64,000 nt of DNA from Streptomyces sp. NBC_00490 (GCF_036013645.1 NZ_CP107869.1:8432001-8496000); one strand, 5' to 3'. Counted from the stretch's first letter, positions 10,683-19,653 are shown. The notes: generated by a model from the letters alone, not told the origin. Numbers and translations are program-made.

Positions 10683-13022
10683 ATGATCCGGGACATGCTC
10701 TACGACGACTTGGTCCGGGCGCTGACCGACCCCGACTTCGCCCTCGACGTCCGCGCGGCCGACCTCTCGGGACTCTCCGACGAGGAGGTCGGCGGGCTGC
10801 TCGCGGCGGCCTACCGGGCCCGGCGCGGGGCCACGGACGCGATGAAGGGGGTGCGGGTGGCGGTGCACCAGGCGGTCAGGGACAGGGAACCGCGCTACAC
10901 GCCCGACGCGTGCCGCCGGATGTTCGAGGCGGTCGTCGCCTGCAGCGAGGACCCCGACGACGTGGTGAGCCTCCGGCCGGTCGTGGACGCGCTGACACAC
11001 TGCACGGGGCCCTGGCCCGACCTTTCCGGCCCGGCCCGTGCCTTGACCGGTTTCCTGGTGGGGAAGGGGGCCGCCACCGACCCGTACTCGCTGCTCATGG
11101 TGGCGAGCCTCGGGGGCGGCGAGGCGCTGCGGACGGCGGCCGACCTCCTGCGACGCGACGGAGGAGCCATAGCCATGGACGGGATCGACGTCGTCATCGG
11201 ACTCACTCCCGCCGAGCGGACCGTGCTCGTGCAGCTCGACGGGCTCAACACCTACGACCCGCCGCCGAACGCACCGGACCTCTGGCGGCAGGTGGCCGGC
11301 ATCCCGGCCTACGTCGCCTTCGCCCGCCGTGCGCTGGAAGCCGCGGCCGACCGCGCCGACGCCCTCCAGCGCGGCGACATCCCCTACCGGGCCGACAAGG
11401 CGTTCACGCCCCGCGAGGTCGACATGCTCGGACAGGCCGCCCGGGTGGCCCTGCTGCGCGACGAGCCCTGGCTGCCGGACCTCCTCGACCGGCTGCTGCC
11501 CGGCATCGCCGTCGCCCCGACGTCCGCGAAGACGGTCCCCTCGCAGGCCCTGCTGTACGAACTGGTCCGTGCCGCACGGGACTTCCCGACGCCGGAACTG
11601 GTCACCGCGATCCGCACCGCCCGCTCGGTGACCCGCCACGCCGGGATTCCCCGGCAGCTCGACAAGCTGCTCAAGCAGGTCGAGCCGGCCCTGGCCGAGC
11701 GGACCGAGGTGGCCCTGCGGCTGTCGAGGGAGGGCTTCGACGACGACGGTGTCCTGCGCAGAGAGGCGGGCGGCGGGTACACGGCCGTCGTCACGGTCAC
11801 CGAGACCGCCCACCTGACCTGGGAGAAGGACGGCCGCCCCCTGAAGAGCGTCCCCGCGCCCGTCCGGCGCGACCGCGCCGGCCTGGTCAAGGAGCTGCGC
11901 GACCTGGTGAAGCGGGTGGACATCCAGCTCGGCACCCTCGCCCGGGCGTTGGAGGGCGGGTTCACCGTCGACGCCGTCCACCCGTACGGCTGGTGGCGCG
12001 CGGAACTGGCCGGGCATCCCCTCGCCCGGTCCGTCGTACGCCGGCTGATCTGGGAGATCGAGGTGGCGCCCGGCCGGTGGCTGGCGGTCCTGCCGTCGAC
12101 CGAGGACCTCCCCGACGCGCCCGACGACGCCTCCGTCCGGCTGTGGCATCCGATCCGCTCCGACGCCGACACCGTACGGGCCTGGCGGGACCGGCTCGTC
12201 GACGGGCAGCTGAGACAGCCGTTCAAGCAGGCGTTCCGGGAGATCTACCGGCTCACCCCGGCGGAGGAGGAGACCCGCGTCCACTCCCTGCGCTTCGCCG
12301 CCCATCTCGTGCACTACCGCCGGATGTTCGCGCTGTTCCGGGCCCGCGGCTGGACGAGCCGGCTGCTCGGGCCCTGGGACGCCGGGGACGGGGACGCGGC
12401 CCTGCGGACCCTGGGCGCGGGGGAGTGGCGGGCCGCCTTCTTCCACACCTACGTGGACTGGGCCGACGGTGACGGGGTGGCCTCGACCGACCGGGTCCGC
12501 TTCGAGCGCCGGGTGGCGGGCGCCTGGCGCGAGGCGCCCCTCGCGGAGGTGCCGCCGCCGGTGTTCAGCGAGGCGATGCGCGACGTGGACCTCTTCGTCG
12601 GCGTGACCTCGATCGCCGCCGACCCCGACTGGACCGAGCACGGACCGGCCCGCGCCTACTGGGAACGGGCCGGGTTCGCCGAGCTGAGCGAGAGCGCCGA
12701 GGCCCGCCGCGACGCCCTCGCGCGGATCCTGCCGCGCCTGAAGATCGCCGACCGGTGCACCCTCGACGGCCGCTTCCTGGTGGTCCGCGGCGACCTGCGC
12801 ACGTACCGTATCCATCTCGGTTCGGCGAACATCCTGATGGAGCCCGACGACTCCTATCTGTGCATCGTCCCTACCCGCGGCAAGGCCGTCGGCAAGGTCT
12901 TCCTGCCGTTCGAGGACGACCGGCTCACCGTGATCCTCAGCAAGGCCCTGCTGCTGGCCGCCGACACCGAGATCACCGACCCGTCCATCCTCGCGCAGTT
13001 GGGGAAGGGGAGAGCGGGCTGA
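10683..13022 (+). CDS. DUF4132 domain-containing protein
   Basis: A 779-residue cytoplasmic protein of the DUF4132 (MolR-like) type. The long helical N-terminal region has no motif I can assign. The C-terminal third contains the DUF4132 landmarks (RFAAHLVHYRRMFALFRARGW), and the last about 110 residues (HLGSANILMEPDDSYLCIVP) match the terminal domain usual in these proteins. The function is unknown; relatives are often near WGR or regulatory ATPase genes, which are absent here. The ATG at 10683 is a choice among TTG 10665, GTG 10671 and ATG 10695; no clear ribosome site decides it. It lies 24 bp after the broken hydrolase. Confidence 0.75.
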   Translation: MIRDMLYDDLVRALTDPDFALDVRAADLSGLSDEEVGGLLAAAYRARRGATDAMKGVRVAVHQAVRDREPRYTPDACRRMFEAVVACSEDPDDVVSLRPVVDALTHCTGPWPDLSGPARALTGFLVGKGAATDPYSLLMVASLGGGEALRTAADLLRRDGGAIAMDGIDVVIGLTPAERTVLVQLDGLNTYDPPPNAPDLWRQVAGIPAYVAFARRALEAAADRADALQRGDIPYRADKAFTPREVDMLGQAARVALLRDEPWLPDLLDRLLPGIAVAPTSAKTVPSQALLYELVRAARDFPTPELVTAIRTARSVTRHAGIPRQLDKLLKQVEPALAERTEVALRLSREGFDDDGVLRREAGGGYTAVVTVTETAHLTWEKDGRPLKSVPAPVRRDRAGLVKELRDLVKRVDIQLGTLARALEGGFTVDAVHPYGWWRAELAGHPLARSVVRRLIWEIEVAPGRWLAVLPSTEDLPDAPDDASVRLWHPIRSDADTVRAWRDRLVDGQLRQPFKQAFREIYRLTPAEEETRVHSLRFAAHLVHYRRMFALFRARGWTSRLLGPWDAGDGDAALRTLGAGEWRAAFFHTYVDWADGDGVASTDRVRFERRVAGAWREAPLAEVPPPVFSEAMRDVDLFVGVTSIAADPDWTEHGPARAYWERAGFAELSESAEARRDALARILPRLKIADRCTLDGRFLVVRGDLRTYRIHLGSANILMEPDDSYLCIVPTRGKAVGKVFLPFEDDRLTVILSKALLLAADTEITDPSILAQLGKGRAG

Positions 13023-13026
13023 CCGG

Positions 13027-13062
13027 GCGCGGAACCGCCGTCGGGGGGCGGCGGTTCCGCGC
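13027..13062. terminator. Bidirectional terminator
   Basis: Perfect 14-bp arms GCGCGGAACCGCCG (13027-13040) and CGGCGGTTCCGCGC (13049-13062), 8-base loop. It sits between the convergent DUF4132 gene and the SCO5389-family gene, so it probably serves both. Confidence 0.85.
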
Positions 13063-13069
13063 GGGCGGG

Positions 13070-13462
13070 TCAGCAGTCCCTGAACTCCGGCGACTGGTTC
13101 AGGATCTGTGAACGCGTCGAGGTGAAGCGCGCGTAGGTCTCGCTGTCCCGCGCGCCCGGCCGGAACGCCGCCACCCGGTGGCAGTTCTGGAAGGCCAGGG
13201 CCACCCCGAAGTGCCGCTCCAGGCTGCCGCGGATCGCGTCGCTGGCCAGGGCCCGCAGCAGCTGGCCGCGCTCCTTCTCGGACGGCGGGGGCGTCTGGTT
13301 GTCGGTGAACTCGGCCTTGCCGTCGTGGAGTTCGACGGCGAGAGAGGCGATCAGGTCGTAGGCGTACGGGAGGGACGTGCGGACGGTGTCCACGAAGTCC
13401 TCCTCGCGGACGGCGCCGTTCTCGGCTTCGGCGAGGAGCTTCGGGGAGACGTCGAGAGACAT
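13070..13462 (-). CDS. SCO5389-family protein
   Basis: A 130-residue protein resembling the conserved Streptomyces family named after SCO5389. Landmarks are MSLDVSP at the start, a DFVDTVRTSLPYAYDLI segment, DNQTPPPSEKERGQLLRALASDAIRG in the middle and HFGVALAFQNCHRVA near the end. The biochemical function is not known to me. No signal peptide or membrane segment is present. It lies 54 bp downstream of the CooC-like ATPase gene and is probably cotranscribed, so it may be a partner of that ATPase. Confidence 0.75.
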   Translation of the reverse strand: MSLDVSPKLLAEAENGAVREEDFVDTVRTSLPYAYDLIASLAVELHDGKAEFTDNQTPPPSEKERGQLLRALASDAIRGSLERHFGVALAFQNCHRVAAFRPGARDSETYARFTSTRSQILNQSPEFRDC

Positions 13463-13516
13463 GAAGGTGCGTGTCCTGTCTGTGCGTTGAGTGGGGGGTG
13501 AGGGGGAGGTGGTGTG

Positions 13517-14461
13517 TCAGAGGAGGGCAGCGGGGCCCGGTACGAAGTCGGGGTCGATCTGGGCGGCCAGGTCCTCGCCCGCCCAGGAGCGGGCGTTGCG
13601 CAGATGGAACTCGACGGCGTGGCGATGGAGCGTCGCCCAGTCGCGGGGGCAGGCGTCCACGGTCTCGCGCAGGACGTTCAGGGCATGCCGGTTGTGCGGC
13701 TCCAGGGACTCCGGGCCGCCCGGTGCGCGGCCCTGTTCGGCGGCCCGTACGAACGGTGAGTGGACCAGGTGGGTCAGCAGGTCGTCCCCCACCTCCTCCT
13801 TGAGGAAGAGCAGGTCATCCTCGCCGGTCACCTTGTTGCCGACGACGGCGATTCGGATGCCGAACTCACGGGCGTGGTCGCGGTACTGGCGGTAGACCGA
13901 GACGCCCTTGCGGGTGGGTTCCGCCACCAGGAACGTGAGGTCGAAGCGGGTGAAGAGACCGGAGGCGAACGCGTCCGCGCCCGCCGTCATGTCCACCACC
14001 ACGTACTCGCCGGGACCGTCGACGAGATGGTTGAGATAGAGCTCCACCCCGCCGAGCTTGGAGTGGTAGCAGGCCACCCCGAGGTCGCTCTCCTCGAACT
14101 CGCCGGTCACCATCAGCGGCACGTCGCCGACCCGCCGGACGTGCCGGGCGTGCAGTTCGTCGTCGCCGAGCAGGGTGAGCAGCCGGGAGCCGCGGCCCGG
14201 CGGAGTGGTCTTGATCATGGCCTCGGCGGAGGCGATGCGCGGGTTGGCGCCGCGCAGGTGGTCCTTGACGGCGTTCAGATGTGCGCCCAGCGGCGGGGCG
14301 GCAGGCAGCTCCCCGTCGTGGCCCAGCGCCTCGGCCAGATGCTGGTTGATGTCCCCGTCCACGGCGAGCACGGGAGCGCCGGACCGCGCCAGGTGACGGG
14401 AGAAGAGTGCCGACAGGGTGGTCTTGCCGCTGCCACCTTTGCCGACGAAAGCGATGCGCAT
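13517..14461 (-). CDS. CooC/ParA-like P-loop ATPase
   Basis: A 314-residue ATPase of the MinD/ParA/CooC superfamily with a deviant Walker A at the very N-terminus (GKGGSGKTT). The A' region follows as VDGDINQHL, with a VVDMTAGAD Walker B-like strand and VVGNKV for base recognition. CooC relatives load nickel into enzymes; others act as maturation or partition ATPases. The start is ATG 14461, or GTG 14467 two codons earlier; AAAGGG lies upstream of both. The promoter at 14518-14546 and a Zur/Fur-like palindrome lie directly upstream, and a NikA-like transport operon diverges from it. Together these suggest a metal-related role, which remains an inference. Confidence 0.8.
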   Translation of the reverse strand: MRIAFVGKGGSGKTTLSALFSRHLARSGAPVLAVDGDINQHLAEALGHDGELPAAPPLGAHLNAVKDHLRGANPRIASAEAMIKTTPPGRGSRLLTLLGDDELHARHVRRVGDVPLMVTGEFEESDLGVACYHSKLGGVELYLNHLVDGPGEYVVVDMTAGADAFASGLFTRFDLTFLVAEPTRKGVSVYRQYRDHAREFGIRIAVVGNKVTGEDDLLFLKEEVGDDLLTHLVHSPFVRAAEQGRAPGGPESLEPHNRHALNVLRETVDACPRDWATLHRHAVEFHLRNARSWAGEDLAAQIDPDFVPGPAALL

Positions 14462-14492
14462 CAGCACCCCGCCCTTTCGGATAAGGGCTTTT

Positions 14493-14507
14493 TGAAAATG
14501 GATGTCA
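14493..14507 (-). promoter_or_regulatory. Zur/Fur-like palindrome
   Basis: TGAAAATGGATGTCA matches 12 of 15 positions of the form TGAAAATGATTTTCA that actinobacterial Zur boxes approximate. It lies just downstream of the predicted start point of the ATPase operon, where a bound repressor would block transcription. The right half-site is imperfect, so another Fur-family protein or chance is possible. Confidence 0.45.
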
Positions 14508-14517
14508 TGTCGGTAGA

Positions 14518-14546
14518 TTTGTAGGGCGTCACCGCGGCGCTGTCAA
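14518..14546 (-). promoter_or_regulatory. Promoter of the ATPase operon
   Basis: Reading the minus strand, TTGACA (14546-14541), a 17-base spacer and TACAAA (14523-14518) form a near-consensus housekeeping promoter, unusually strong for this GC-rich window. The start point should be near 14511, about 50 bases before the coding region. Confidence 0.65.
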
Positions 14547-14590
14547 ACCGCCACTCGGGAGGCGTTGATCAAGCCCCTCCGCTTAATGCA

Positions 14591-14603
14591 TATGATGTGC
14601 AAG
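14591..14603 (+). promoter_or_regulatory. Extended -10 and leaderless start of GNAT operon
   Basis: TATGAT at 14591-14596 is a good -10 element, and the GTG at 14603 falls where transcription should begin, so the mRNA is probably leaderless. The box is embedded in the interrupted palindrome TGCATATGATGTGCA (14588-14602), a possible operator. Confidence 0.5.
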
Positions 14604-15139
14604 TGCGTGACTACAGCATCAGGGCCGCGGGCCCGGACGACCTCGACGGCGCGCGAGCGGTGATGCTCGACACCGTCTACCGCGACTTCGGTTCCGGCTA
14701 TGTGCCCCGCTGGCACGGCGACATCATCGACCCGGCCGCCGCCTACCTGGTCCCCGAGCGCCACACCCTCCTCGTGGCGCTCGACCCGCACAGCGGCGAG
14801 GTCGTCGCCACCGGCGCGCTGGACTCCCGGGGCCCGGCCCACCCGCCGAACCCGCGCCATGTCGCCGAGCGCTACCCCTCGGGGCGGACCGCACAACTGC
14901 GCCGCGTCTACGTCCGCCCCGAGCACCGCAGGCGCGGTCTCGCCCGGCGGCTGGTCGCGGAGCTGACGGAGTTCGCCGTCGCCGAGGGCGGCTACCGCTC
15001 CCTGTATCTGCACACCGACCCGGCCGTCCCGGGCGCCGAGGCCTTCTGGCGGTCGCTCGGCAAGCTCGTGCACGACGAGCGCGGGGGCCCCGAGGACGCG
15101 TCCGGCGTCCTGCACTTCGAGATCCCGATGGGGCGATGA
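14603..15139 (+). CDS. GNAT family N-acetyltransferase
   Basis: A 178-residue GNAT protein. Motif A, the acetyl-CoA pyrophosphate loop, is clear as RRVYVRPEHRRRGLARRLV near residues 98-116, with the following helix and the ALYLHT-like strand (SLYLHT). The start at GTG 14603 fits a leaderless transcript; GTG 14597 would add two residues. The stop overlaps the ATG of the binding lipoprotein (ATGA), so they are coupled. The substrate is unknown. In this operon it could acetylate the transported compound or a precursor of a secreted ligand. Confidence 0.8.
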   Translation: MRDYSIRAAGPDDLDGARAVMLDTVYRDFGSGYVPRWHGDIIDPAAAYLVPERHTLLVALDPHSGEVVATGALDSRGPAHPPNPRHVAERYPSGRTAQLRRVYVRPEHRRRGLARRLVAELTEFAVAEGGYRSLYLHTDPAVPGAEAFWRSLGKLVHDERGGPEDASGVLHFEIPMGR

Positions 15140-16635
15140 CCCGTATGACCCGACCGCGCTTCCTCCTCGCCCTCCTCCTCGCCCCGGCCCTCACCGGCTG
15201 CTTCGCCTCGGAAGGCTCGGGCGGTTCGTCCGACGACGTCGGCGACGGCTCCCGGCTGCGGGTCGCCCTCGCCTTCCCGCCCGCCGAGCACCTCTCGCCG
15301 TACGGCGCCGACGCCACCCTCCTCAGCCGCCTCGGCGTCACCGAGGGCCTGACCGCCCTGGACGCCAACGGCGCCGCCGCCCCCGCGCTGGCGGCTTCCT
15401 GGACCCGCGAGAACGACCGCACCTGGCTGTTCACCCTGCGCGAGGCCACCTTCCAGGACGGCACCGACGTCACCCCGGCCGCGGTCGCCACCGCCCTCAC
15501 CCACGCCACCGAGGCCCGGCCGGCCCCCGCCGCCCTCTCCGGCGTGACCCTCACCGCGAAGACCGAGGGCACCACCGGCGTCCGGGTCACCACGAAGAAC
15601 CCCGACCCCGCCCTGCCGCTGCGCCTGTCCAGCCCCAGCCTCGCCGTCCTGTCCGCGAAGGCCTACGGCAGGACGAACCGCGTCGACCCGGTCGGCCACG
15701 CCACCGGCCCCTTCGAGCTCACCAAGGTCATGGGCGCCACCGCCGCCACCCTCGACCGCAACGACGACTACTGGGGCGGCCGCGCGCAGGCCCCGGGCAT
15801 CGACGTGAAGTTCGTCGCCGACGGCACCGCCCGAGCGAGCGCGCTCCGCACCGACCAGGTCGACCTCGCGGAGGCGATCCCCGTCGCCCAGGCCGCCACG
15901 CTCGACAAGGGCCTCCGCAAGGCCACCGCCACGACCCGCACCACGAGCCTGCTCCTCAACACCGAGTCGGACGTGTTCCAGGACGTCGGCCTCCGGGCCG
16001 CCGCGCGGCAGGCGGTCGACACCTCCGCACTCGCCGAGGGTGTCTACGAGGGGTACGCCGACGCCGGCACCGGCCTCTACGGGCCTGCCGTGACCTGGGC
16101 CGAGAGCAAGCGGACCGAGCCGGCCGGGCGGGCGGGGGCCACCGACCCGGACGGGGCCGCGATCACCCTCGCGACGTACGACAACCGGCCCGAACTCCCC
16201 GAGGTCGCCCAGGTGTTGAAGCAGCAGCTGGAGAAGGCCGGCTTCGAGGTGGAGCTGGAGGTGCGCGAGTACTCGCGGCTGGAGAGCGATGTGCTGGCGG
16301 GCAGGTTCGACGCCTTCGTCGGTGCCCGCAACAGCCTCCTCGACACCGGCGACCCCGTCTCGCTCCTCGCCAGCGACTTCACCTGCGACGGCAGCTACAA
16401 CCTGGCGCTGCTGTGCGACAAGGACGTCGACAAGGCGGTGCGGAAGGCCGAGCGCGTCACCGACACCGCCGGGCGCCAGGACGCCGCCATGGCGGCCGAG
16501 GCGAAGATCCTCGGCACCGACGCCGTCGTCCCGCTGGTCCACCAGCGCGTCATCACCGGCGTCGGCCCCAAGGTCGGCGGCGCTCTCCTCGACCCGTACG
16601 AGCGCACCCTCGTCGGCCTCGGCACCCGGCGCTGA
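15136..16635 (+). CDS. Family 5 peptide/nickel-type ABC substrate-binding lipoprotein
   Basis: A 499-residue SBP_bac_5 protein with a lipoprotein signal (ALTGC, Cys about residue 20). The family signature is visible: LRVALAFPPAEHLSPYG at the mature start, EGLTALDANGAAAPALAASW, then TWLFTLREATFQDGTDVTPAAV. This family binds oligopeptides, nickel or metal-opine complexes. It is encoded directly before a fused DppB/DppC-type permease and an MFS transporter, a layout reminiscent of opine-metallophore loci. No opine synthase is present, so peptide uptake is equally possible. Confidence 0.85.
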   Translation: MTRMTRPRFLLALLLAPALTGCFASEGSGGSSDDVGDGSRLRVALAFPPAEHLSPYGADATLLSRLGVTEGLTALDANGAAAPALAASWTRENDRTWLFTLREATFQDGTDVTPAAVATALTHATEARPAPAALSGVTLTAKTEGTTGVRVTTKNPDPALPLRLSSPSLAVLSAKAYGRTNRVDPVGHATGPFELTKVMGATAATLDRNDDYWGGRAQAPGIDVKFVADGTARASALRTDQVDLAEAIPVAQAATLDKGLRKATATTRTTSLLLNTESDVFQDVGLRAAARQAVDTSALAEGVYEGYADAGTGLYGPAVTWAESKRTEPAGRAGATDPDGAAITLATYDNRPELPEVAQVLKQQLEKAGFEVELEVREYSRLESDVLAGRFDAFVGARNSLLDTGDPVSLLASDFTCDGSYNLALLCDKDVDKAVRKAERVTDTAGRQDAAMAAEAKILGTDAVVPLVHQRVITGVGPKVGGALLDPYERTLVGLGTRR

Positions 16636-16638
16636 CGC

Positions 16639-18426
16639 GTGCGGCAGCAAGCGGCCACGCTCCTGTGGCGGGCCGGGATCGCCGCCGCCCTCGTGTGCGC
16701 CATCGGCCTGCTGCCCTGGCTCACGCGCACGGACCCGGCGCTGACCGTGCTCAAGGCCCGCTCGGCCGAACGCGACCCCGACCCGCAGGTGCTGGCCGAC
16801 ATCCGGGCCCGACTGGGCCTGGACGACGGCCCGTTCCGTCTTCTCGGGCAGTGGCTGGGCGGACTGTGGCGCGGGGACGCCGGACAGTCGTGGATCTCCG
16901 GCACCGAGGTCACACCCGCCGTGCTCCAGGCCCTCGGGGCGTCCCTGCTGCTGATGGCGGTGGCCCTCGGGTGCGCCACCGTCACCGCCGCCCTGATCTG
17001 TGCCCGCACCCTGTGGCTCGGCGCGCACCACCGGCTCGCCGGACGCGGGGCCGGCGGCAGCGGGTCCGCGGTCCTCGCCGCGCTGCCCGAGTTCCTCACC
17101 GCGTCCGTGCTCGCCACCGTCGTCGGCGTCCAGCTCGGCTGGCTGCCCGCCCTCGGCTGGTACGGGCCGAAGTGGACGATCCTGCCCGCCCTCGCCCTCG
17201 GCCTGCCCGCCGGGGCCGTGCTCGGCCGCCTCCTCGACGACCTGCTGCCCGGCGCCTTCGCCGAACCGTGGGCGCCGGCCGCCGCCGCGCGCGGACTGCC
17301 CGGCCGCGCCATCGCCCGCCAGGCACTGCGCCGCTGTCTGCCCGGACTCCTGCCGAACACCGGCCTGTTCGCGGTCGGCCTCACCGGCGGCTCGGTCGCC
17401 GTCGAGCAGATCTTCGACATACCCGGCCTCGGCCGCACCACCCTCCAGGCCGCCCTCGCCCAGGACCTCCCCGTCCTCCAGGCCGGCACCCTCGCCCTCG
17501 TCCTCCTCGCCGCGGCCTGCGCCGGCCTCGCCACCCTCGCCACCCGCCTGCTCATCGGCACCGCCCTGCGCGACGGCGCCCTGCCCTCGCTGCACAGACC
17601 GAAGCCGCCGGTACGCGGTATACAGCCGATCGCCTACGGTGGACTGCTGGCGGTCGTCATCGCGCTCGGCCTGCCCCGCGACCCGCTCGCCCTCGACACG
17701 CGGCAGCCCCTCCAAGCGCCGTCCCGCGCGCACCCCTTCGGCACCGACGCGCTCGGCCGCGACGTCCTCGCCCGCGTCGGCCACGGCGCCCTGGAAACCC
17801 TGCTGCTCGCCCTCGCGATCGGCACGGCCGCACTGCTCATCGGCGTCCTGCTCGGACTGCTGCCCCGTCTGTCCGGCCCGCTCGTCGACACGGTCACCGC
17901 GTTGCCGCCGGTGCTCGTCGCCCTCCTCGTCACCGCCGTCACCGGCAGCGGTCCCACCACCCCCGCGCTCGCCGTCACCGCCGTCGCCTGGGCACCCCTC
18001 GCCGCCCACACCTCCGCACTGCTCCGCCAGGAACGCGCCGCCCTCCACATCACCGCCACCCTCGGCCTGGGCGCCGGCCCCTGGCACCTGCTGCGCCACG
18101 AACTCCTGCCCGCCGTCCTGCCGCCCGTCACCCGTCACGCCCTGCTACGGCTCCCCGGCATCGCCCTCGCCCTGGCCTCCCTCGCCTTCCTCGGCCTGGG
18201 CGCCCAACCGCCCTCCCCGGAGTGGGGCCTGCTGCTCGCCGAGAACCAGCCCTACGCCGAGCGCGCCCCCTGGGCCGTCCTCGCCCCGGCCGCCGTCCTC
18301 GCCCTGCTCGGCGCGCTGGCGGTCACCGCGGCGGGAGGAGTGCGCGGGCCGCGCCGCACCCCGCGCCCACCCGTGAGCGAACCCGAACAGCAGCCTCGTA
18401 CAAGGGAATGGGTGGAAGCCCGATGA
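16639..18426 (+). CDS. Fused two-domain NikB/NikC-type ABC permease
   Basis: A 595-residue protein in which two permeases are joined. Residues 1 to about 315 resemble DppB/NikB, with the EAA-like loop AAARGLPGRAIARQALRRCL. Residues about 325-575 resemble DppC/NikC, with the diagnostic HPFGTDALGRDVLARV and a second loop LGLGAGPWHLLRHELLP. Usually these are separate proteins of about 300 residues each. A short charged tail follows. GTG start 3 bp after the binding-protein stop; its own stop overlaps the MFS start. No DppD/DppF-type ATPase gene occurs in the operon or elsewhere in the window, which is unusual for this transporter class. Confidence 0.85.
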   Translation: MRQQAATLLWRAGIAAALVCAIGLLPWLTRTDPALTVLKARSAERDPDPQVLADIRARLGLDDGPFRLLGQWLGGLWRGDAGQSWISGTEVTPAVLQALGASLLLMAVALGCATVTAALICARTLWLGAHHRLAGRGAGGSGSAVLAALPEFLTASVLATVVGVQLGWLPALGWYGPKWTILPALALGLPAGAVLGRLLDDLLPGAFAEPWAPAAAARGLPGRAIARQALRRCLPGLLPNTGLFAVGLTGGSVAVEQIFDIPGLGRTTLQAALAQDLPVLQAGTLALVLLAAACAGLATLATRLLIGTALRDGALPSLHRPKPPVRGIQPIAYGGLLAVVIALGLPRDPLALDTRQPLQAPSRAHPFGTDALGRDVLARVGHGALETLLLALAIGTAALLIGVLLGLLPRLSGPLVDTVTALPPVLVALLVTAVTGSGPTTPALAVTAVAWAPLAAHTSALLRQERAALHITATLGLGAGPWHLLRHELLPAVLPPVTRHALLRLPGIALALASLAFLGLGAQPPSPEWGLLLAENQPYAERAPWAVLAPAAVLALLGALAVTAAGGVRGPRRTPRPPVSEPEQQPRTREWVEAR

Positions 18427-19652
18427 GCAGCCCGCTGTCGACCGCCCTGCGCGGGACCCCGGACCGTACCCGCCTCACGCCCCTCCTGCGGCTGCTGATC
18501 CTCACCCAACTCGCCTTCAACGTCGGCTTCTTCGCGGTGCTGCCGTTCCTGTCCGAGCACCTCGGCACGGCGGTGGGCATGGCGGGCTGGACGGTCGGGT
18601 TCGTGCTGGGGCTGCGGACCTTCAGCCAGCAGGGGCTGTTCGTGGTGGGCGGGGCGCTCGCCGACCGGTACGGGATCCGGCCGGTCGTGCTCGCGGGATG
18701 CGCGCTGCGGATCGCCGGGTTCGCCTGGCTCGGGTACGCCGAGGCGACCGGGGCGGTCATCGGGGCCGTGCTGCTGATCGGGTTCGCCGCCGCGCTGTTC
18801 TCGCCCGCGGTCGAGTCCGAGGTGGCCCGGCAGGCCGTCGTCCACGAGGAGCGGGGCGGCGGATCCCGTACCCGGGTGCTCGCACTGTTCACCGTGGCCG
18901 GACAGGCGGGGGCGTTCGTCGGGCCGCTGCTCGGCGCGCTGCTGCTGTCGGTGGACTTCCGCAGCGTGTGTCTCGCCGGTGCCGGGATCTTCGTGCTCGT
19001 CCTCGCCGGGCACGCGTGGCTGCTGCCGCAGCACATTCCGGGACGCCGACGGGTCCACGTCAAGGGCGGGATACGGGTGCTGCTGCGCAACCGGCGCTTC
19101 CTCGCGCTGTGCTGTGCGTACGGCGCCTATCTGCTCGCCTACAACCAGCTCTATCTCGCGCTGCCCGCCGAGGTGGAGCGGGCCACCGGTTCCCAGTCCG
19201 CGCTGGCCGGGCTGTTCGCCCTGTCCTCGCTGCTGGTGGTGACCGCCCAGCTGCCCGTCACCCGCCGGGTGGGGGACCGGCTCGACCTGCGCCGCTCGAT
19301 GGCGGCCGGACTGCTGCTCATCGCCGCCGGGTTCACGGTCGTGGCGCTCGCCCGGCCGGCCGGCTGGACCGGGACGGCGGGGCTGCTGCCCGCGGCCGGG
19401 TTCGTCGTGCTGCTCACCCTCGGCCAGATGCTCGTCGCCCCCGTCGCCCGCGCCTGGGTCCCCGACCTCGCCGAGGAGGGGCGGCTCGGCCTCTACACCG
19501 GCGCGCTGTCCTCGGTCTCCGGTCTGATCGTGCTGGCCGGCAGCTCACTGACCGGCACACTCCTCGACAGCGGGCTGCCGGCGGCCGTGCCCTGGCTGGT
19601 GCTGGCCGCCGTACCGGCCGCGGCGATCACGCTGCTGCCGCGCCGTCCGTAG
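18423..19652 (+). CDS. MFS transporter
   Basis: A 409-residue major facilitator with about 12 hydrophobic segments and the loop 2-3 signature GGALADRYGIRPVV. The ATG overlaps the preceding stop, so it belongs to the GNAT/binding-protein/permease operon. As the last gene of an uptake operon it is likely to export a ligand made or modified by the cell, as CntE does in staphylopine loci, but a drug or peptide exporter is equally compatible. It converges with the CDP-alcohol transferase gene, with only one base between the two stop codons. Confidence 0.85.
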   Translation: MSSPLSTALRGTPDRTRLTPLLRLLILTQLAFNVGFFAVLPFLSEHLGTAVGMAGWTVGFVLGLRTFSQQGLFVVGGALADRYGIRPVVLAGCALRIAGFAWLGYAEATGAVIGAVLLIGFAAALFSPAVESEVARQAVVHEERGGGSRTRVLALFTVAGQAGAFVGPLLGALLLSVDFRSVCLAGAGIFVLVLAGHAWLLPQHIPGRRRVHVKGGIRVLLRNRRFLALCCAYGAYLLAYNQLYLALPAEVERATGSQSALAGLFALSSLLVVTAQLPVTRRVGDRLDLRRSMAAGLLLIAAGFTVVALARPAGWTGTAGLLPAAGFVVLLTLGQMLVAPVARAWVPDLAEEGRLGLYTGALSSVSGLIVLAGSSLTGTLLDSGLPAAVPWLVLAAVPAAAITLLPRRP

Positions 19653-19653
19653 G

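Noticed and set aside
14992..18138. Very long minus-strand frame (over 1000 codons)
   Set aside because: Opposite the binding-protein and permease genes, Gly/Glu/Arg-rich low complexity, no homology.
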